Origin: Ricinus communis
Lineage: Eukaryota; Streptophyta; Magnoliopsida; Malpighiales; Euphorbiaceae
Direction: 5' to 3'
Length of the DNA stretch: 64,000 bases
NCBI RefSeq assembly: GCF_019578655.1
Contig: NC_063261.1
Location: 11,912,446 to 11,976,445, forward strand
Positions 60,250-64,000 of this stretch are shown here, in pieces (positions within the stretch are counted from its first letter, which is position 1; each line of letters starts with the position of its first letter). Below the pieces are notes generated by a model that was given only the letters and a program-made list of their open reading frames with translations, was not told the DNA's origin and did no database searches. Made by a program: the position numbers and the translations under genes.

Positions 60250-60310
60250 GCTATTTAAGAGATGCGAGCGCCGAAGATGAAGAAATAAGTCAGAGGTTTC
60301 CTGCGATGCT
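60250..60310 (+). repeat. 61-bp duplication, right copy
   Basis: Directly follows the solo LTR end CTCATCA and leads without gap into the next RT codons (AAAATACATTAGCAGG). 60 of 61 bases match 58683-58743. Confidence 0.95.
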
Positions 60311-60900
60311 TAAAATACATTAGCAGGTTTATTTTCAAGCTCACAATGGTTTGTGATCCTATCTTTAAGCTTCTGAGGAAGAATCAGTTCGTTGTGTAGG
60401 ATGAACGTTGGTAAAAGGCCTTTGATAGAATTAAAGAGTATTTGATGAAGCTGTTGGTACTCAAGCCGTAGAAGGATGGCAAGCCGCTGATCCTATACCT
60501 GGCCTTGGAAGAGGAAGCAATTGGGGCAATGGTAGTGCAATACGAACCCAACAATGTGGAGCATGAGGTCTACTACCTCAGTAAAAAGTTGCTGCCTTAT
60601 GAGTTGAAGTATAACCTCGTGAAAAAGACGTGCTTAGCCGTGAGGGCTACAAGGAAGTTGATGCACTACTTTCAGTCTTATAAGATGCAGTCAATTTCAA
60701 AGACAGACCATCTGAAGTACTTCTTTGAAGCTCCATCTCTTACAGGAAAGTTGGCTAGATGATTAGTGCTCTTGACAAAATTCGACATTGAGTACATCAC
60801 TAAGAGGTTAGTCAAGGGTAGAGCTGTAATTGAGTTTTTAGCTCATAATGTAATCTCAAAGGAGATGACCCTTAGGATCTAGAATTTCTTGATTAGAATT

Positions 60901-61300
60901 TAGGGGCAATCGGGATTCAGGAATGGAAGATGTACTTCGATGGAGCTGTAAATGCGAAAGGGGTAGGACTAGGGGTAGTTTTGATCGTACTGGAAAAGGA
61001 GATATTGCCAATGGCCAAGAGATTGGAATTTAAAGTGTCCAATAATATGGCAGAGTACGACGCATGTTTATTTGGGTTAAAAGCAATCGTGGTAGCAGGA
61101 GCTAAGCATTTGATAGTCTACAGGGACTCCATGCTGGTAATCTAACAAGCCCTCAAGGAATGAAGTAAAAGAAGAGAGGTTGAAGTATATGTCAATTATC
61201 TCAGGACTTTAGTGTGCAACTAAGTGTTCCTTTGTACACTTGCCTCGAGACGAGAATTAGATAGCAGATGCGCTGACTACTTTGTTGTCTATGTGGGTCA
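60901..61300 (+). pseudogene. Tat second RNase H
   Basis: Frame 60930-61145: MYFDGAVNAKGVGLGVVLIV (catalytic Asp in FDG), NNMAEYDACLFGLKA (catalytic Glu) and VYRDSMLVI (catalytic Asp). All three acidic residues are kept, unlike in Tat #1. A stop follows at QALKE. This second RNase H, additional to the RT-linked one, is a marker of the Tat lineage. Confidence 0.88.
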
Positions 61301-62537
61301 ATCCCTAGTAGCTTTCGATAAGCCTTTGGTGATTGTGAAATCAGCTGTGCCTTGTTATCAAGGGGATCGAATAATGCAAGTTCAGATAGGATCGAAAGAG
61401 AAACTATGGTTCTACAATCTGAAGAGATTTATAGAAAGCAGGGAATATCAAGAAGAAGTGATTGCTAGAGAAAGATAAGTGCTACAGATTCAAGCTAGGA
61501 ACTACATTAGTCACGAGGGAGTCCTATATAGAAGGATGGTGTTAGGTGTATCGCTCTAAGGTGTGACTAAAGCGGAAGCTCAAGTGTAATGAAGGAAATG
61601 CACAAGGGAGTATGTGAGACATATATGAATGACATAATATTAACTAGGAAGATCATGCGGAAAAGTTATTATTGGTTAATATTGGAGAAGGATTGCATAG
61701 TGTTGGTGAGGAGATATCATGAATGCCAACTGTACAATAACTTGAGTCATGTACCTCCAACTGAGCTGTACAACTTAACATCTCCTTGGCCTTTTGCAGC
61801 TTGGGGGGATCGATATCATTGGAGAAATAAAATCTCCTTTGAATGGCCACAGGTTCATAATTGTGGCAATTGATTAATTCTTAAAATGGATTGAAATCGA
61901 GTCATTCACTAGGTACAATTTATAGGTTAGATAGTGGACTTGCTAGCAGAATACAAGATCGAGCATCACAAGTCTCTCGTATAGACCTGAGGCAAATAGG
62001 GCGGTAAAGGGAGCCAATAAGAAACTGAAGAAAATACTTTCAAAGATAGTATGAAATCACAAAGACTAGTCATTTCGATTAGTCTTTACACTTTGGGGAT
62101 ATTGGGCAACCGAGCGAACATCGATTGGGCAAACACCATACTCTATAGTTTATGGGACTGAAGCAGTTTTACCAGTTGAGCTAGAGTTAAAGTCTTTGAG
62201 AGTTGTATTGGAAGCTAAAATACTAGAATATCAATGGGTTGAGCAAATGTAACATAAATTGGCTTTGGTTGATGAGAAAAGGATTAAAGCCTTATGTCAT
62301 ATGCAGCAGTATCAGGAAAGGATAGCTAGGGTATTCAATAAAAGAGTAAAGCCAGGAAAGATCAGAGCTGATGATCTAGTATTGAAGCATACAAGACCTA
62401 CTATAATCGACCCAACAGGAGATCGTACTTGGTAAAGAAGATCCTACCCAAAGGGTGCAGCTAAGTTCTCAGACTTGGAGGGGAACGAGTTCACTGAACC
62501 AAACAACATAGATCGTCTCAAGAAATACTATGTATAA
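61301..62537 (+). pseudogene. Tat integrase, degraded
   Basis: Zinc region and core start at 61589-61860 (KEMHKGVCETYMNDIILTRK, YHECQLYNNLSHVPPTELYN, SPWPFAAWG). An extra G in the run near 61803-61809 shifts the frame just before the first catalytic Asp, which is otherwise kept (GIDIIGEIK in the other frame). Later parts are only readable piecewise (YSIVYGTEAVLPVELELKSL near 62140-62190). The end is KKYYV then TAA at 62535-62537. Confidence 0.85.
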
Positions 62538-63033
62538 AAAATAAAGAATAAATCGTAGAAAAATAGCCTACTGATCAGAAAACCTGAAAAGGCTGGTCAG
62601 GCAAAAGTCAGGGCAAAAGAGAGAAAATAATCAACTAGAAAATCTTAAGCGACTAGATGATAATAGGAGTTATATTGTAAGAAATCAAAATGTACCCATC
62701 TAGGCTTTTACTAAATGAATAAAACTGCTTAGAATTATTATCAAACATATGTACGTCTGTTTATCATTTTATGCACTAACTAAAAGAAAAACAAAGCTAA
62801 AAGTCCCAAAAGAAATAAATGAGATATAAAAAGAAGCATAATTTTTATTTTCTCATCCTCTTCGTATTTGCATCTGCATCCTTAGATAGAGCAGCTACTT
62901 TTCAAGTCCTCTTGGCTCGAGAAAAGCTAGGAGAAGTGGAAATCTAAAGCTGAAACTAAGCCTTCAAATTGTCATCGATGGTCAGCTCGCTTTCAAAGTC
63001 AAGGTTTATCTCCACATCTTGGTCGGGCCACTA
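62538..63033 (+). other. Tat #2 3' noncoding region
   Basis: Aligns with 11573-12060 of Tat #1 (for example GGCTGGT...GCAA and CCACATCTTGG-like blocks). No ORF. Confidence 0.6.
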
Positions 63034-64000
63034 TGGGCAGTGGTTTCAGGTGGCACCCAAGTGTCTTTAGCGACTACAATACTGTAAGGCTTTTCAACCT
63101 AATTGGGAACACGTTAACTGGTCAATGAGACTAGCGTGAAGATGGAAGTCGCCACTCGGATAGTCATTGGGACACTTACTAATGAGTGGTATTTCTCAAA
63201 TTCCATAAGGAAGCTTACGCCACAAAGTTCAGAGATAGATCCGGAAGCCAACTTTCTCAAATTCCTTTCTTTAAATTTATTGCTTAACAAAATATTGTTT
63301 ATGAATGCAAGCATTTTATACACAGGCATGCCAAAACAACATGCAATACACTTATGTCTAGCCTATTTTATTCAAGTTCAACCCATGTTTAAGTTATTAA
63401 TTTAACTTACTAACTAATTATGCACAAGATCACCTATTCTAGCCCAATTATATGTTATGCTCTTTGGATTGCAGCCTTTAAACCTATTGGACTACTTGTT
63501 ATGAGAAGGCCCATTTATTGTGATCTCAATTCCAACTATGTCCAGACCCTAGCTAAACATGCCAAAGCCTAATAATCTAATCAGATTTTAGGGTTTCGAC
63601 CTAGTTAAAATGGATTAATCTATTAAACTATCAAATTCGTGTTGGATCAATTTTCAGCCCTAAGTCTAGGTGGCCCATTTTAATTAATCAAGCATGTAAT
63701 CATATATTGGGTTAACATGCAATAAATAAAAAAATAATAAAGAAAATAAGTCAGAAAAGAAAACTCTAGCTATTACAACCCGCCCACAACTATGATTACA
63801 GAACTAGAAAGGCCTAAAACTTAACAGGGGCCAAGAATACATTAAAAAAATTATAGGGGTCAGCATGTTTAGCCGATCAGCTTAGTATAGAGCCAAGTGG
63901 CTCTATATTGCGCTGATTGGCTCTAGAGTCTAAGGGTGCATTTCAGTCGGTTTTTCTTCAATTCTCCTTTATTAGCCAATTCAATCTCACACTTCAGAGC
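63034..64000 (-). repeat. Tat-type LTR on the minus strand (3' part, continues past window)
   Basis: Read on the minus strand it ends GGTTGAAAAGCCTTACAGTA, then CTAAAGACACTTGGGTG and ACCACTGCCCATAGTGGC, the same terminal block as at 20044 and 52478. It matches the Tat #2 LTR down to about position 51580. The CATAGTGGC context at the edge also occurs at the Tat primer sites, so this may be an LTR plus start of primer site of another element rather than a solo LTR. Confidence 0.75.

Larger units (their letters stand above)
57871..60900 (+). pseudogene. Tat reverse transcriptase and first RNase H, split by a solo LTR
   Basis: Starts with VFSWSYDDMPGLD (57940-57980), then WLANIILILKKDGKV and MCIDYRDLNKAFPKDD (58186 on), FTDEFSRYNQIMIAVVDKLK, and the active site YVDDM (58487-58501) with RLNLKKS. 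Interrupted at 58744 by the solo LTR; a 61-bp segment of RT is present on both sides. RT-RNase H resumes: VCDPIFKLLRK, then 60505-60762 with AIGAMVVQYEPNNVEHEVYY, LSKKLLPYELKYNLVKKTCL and HYFQSYKMQSISKTDHLKY. Stops and frameshifts are scattered through it. Confidence 0.88.
48901..63033 (+). mobile_element. Tat-lineage (Ogre/Retand-type) Ty3 element #2
   Basis: In order: 5' LTR (48901-52478), primer site (52480), leader, gag, protease, AT-rich stretch, RT, RNase H, second RNase H, integrase (ending 62537), 3' region. Three solo LTRs are nested in it (49980-51548, 53642-55078, 58744-60249). All frames are degraded. The own 3' LTR is not in the window unless the minus-strand Tat LTR at 63034 interrupted it. 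The 5' flank CAAAT (48896-48900) is the candidate target duplication. Confidence 0.87.

Overview
The window is plant nuclear DNA, almost certainly from a dicot. The evidence is one nine-exon GT-AG gene, Ty3 elements primed by initiator Met tRNA, Athila and Tat (Ogre/Retand-type) retrotransposons with plant-specific extra domains, and PIF- and hAT-type DNA elements. I make no species claim. About 85% of the window is nested, mostly decayed transposable elements. There are no rRNA or tRNA genes, no CRISPR array and no bacterial-type operon.

Layout. (1) 1-9584: a Tekay/Del-type chromovirus on the minus strand. Both LTRs, primer site, polypurine tract and all gag-pol domains are present, with frameshifts and stops. 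It inserted into the RNase H region of (2) Tat element #1 (9585-20044, plus strand, 5' part displaced). Element #1 keeps its second RNase H, integrase, a long 3' region with two antisense captured ORFs (DUF7745-like and plant mobile domain), a 21-bp minisatellite, and a 3' LTR that itself holds an Athila-type solo LTR. (3) 20045-24130: an unassigned ORF fragment and a dead L1-type LINE. (4) 24690-28066: gag, primer site and LTR of a third Tat-like element on the minus strand. (5) 28075-29775: a non-autonomous hAT element with an 8-bp target duplication and the last transposase exons. (6) 30960-38949, minus strand: the one convincing host gene, coding a 688-aa nuclear RNA-binding protein with an N-terminal Nab2/ZC3H14-like (PWI-like) fold and a C-terminal PABPN1-like RRM. 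Two of its introns carry MITEs. (7) 39300-42180: AT-rich DNA with a DUF1985 transposon gene remnant. (8) 42184-48900: an Athila element on the minus strand (3' LTR, env-position ORF, end of integrase), cut at 48900 by (9) Tat element #2 (48901-about 63033, plus strand). Element #2 carries a Ty3 solo LTR in its 5' LTR and two Athila-type solo LTRs in gag and RT. (10) 63034-64000: part of another Tat-type LTR on the minus strand.

Relative order of insertion can be read from the nesting. Athila is older than Tat #2, which is older than its three solo LTRs. Tat #1 is older than the Tekay element, whose two LTRs are still nearly identical. The most unusual sequence signal is a 61-bp direct duplication exactly flanking the solo LTR at 58744-60249, where integrase normally makes 5 bp. 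The host gene's domain pairing (Nab2-like fold with an RRM instead of CCCH fingers) is the most interesting protein feature. I did not find a convincing new multi-gene system.
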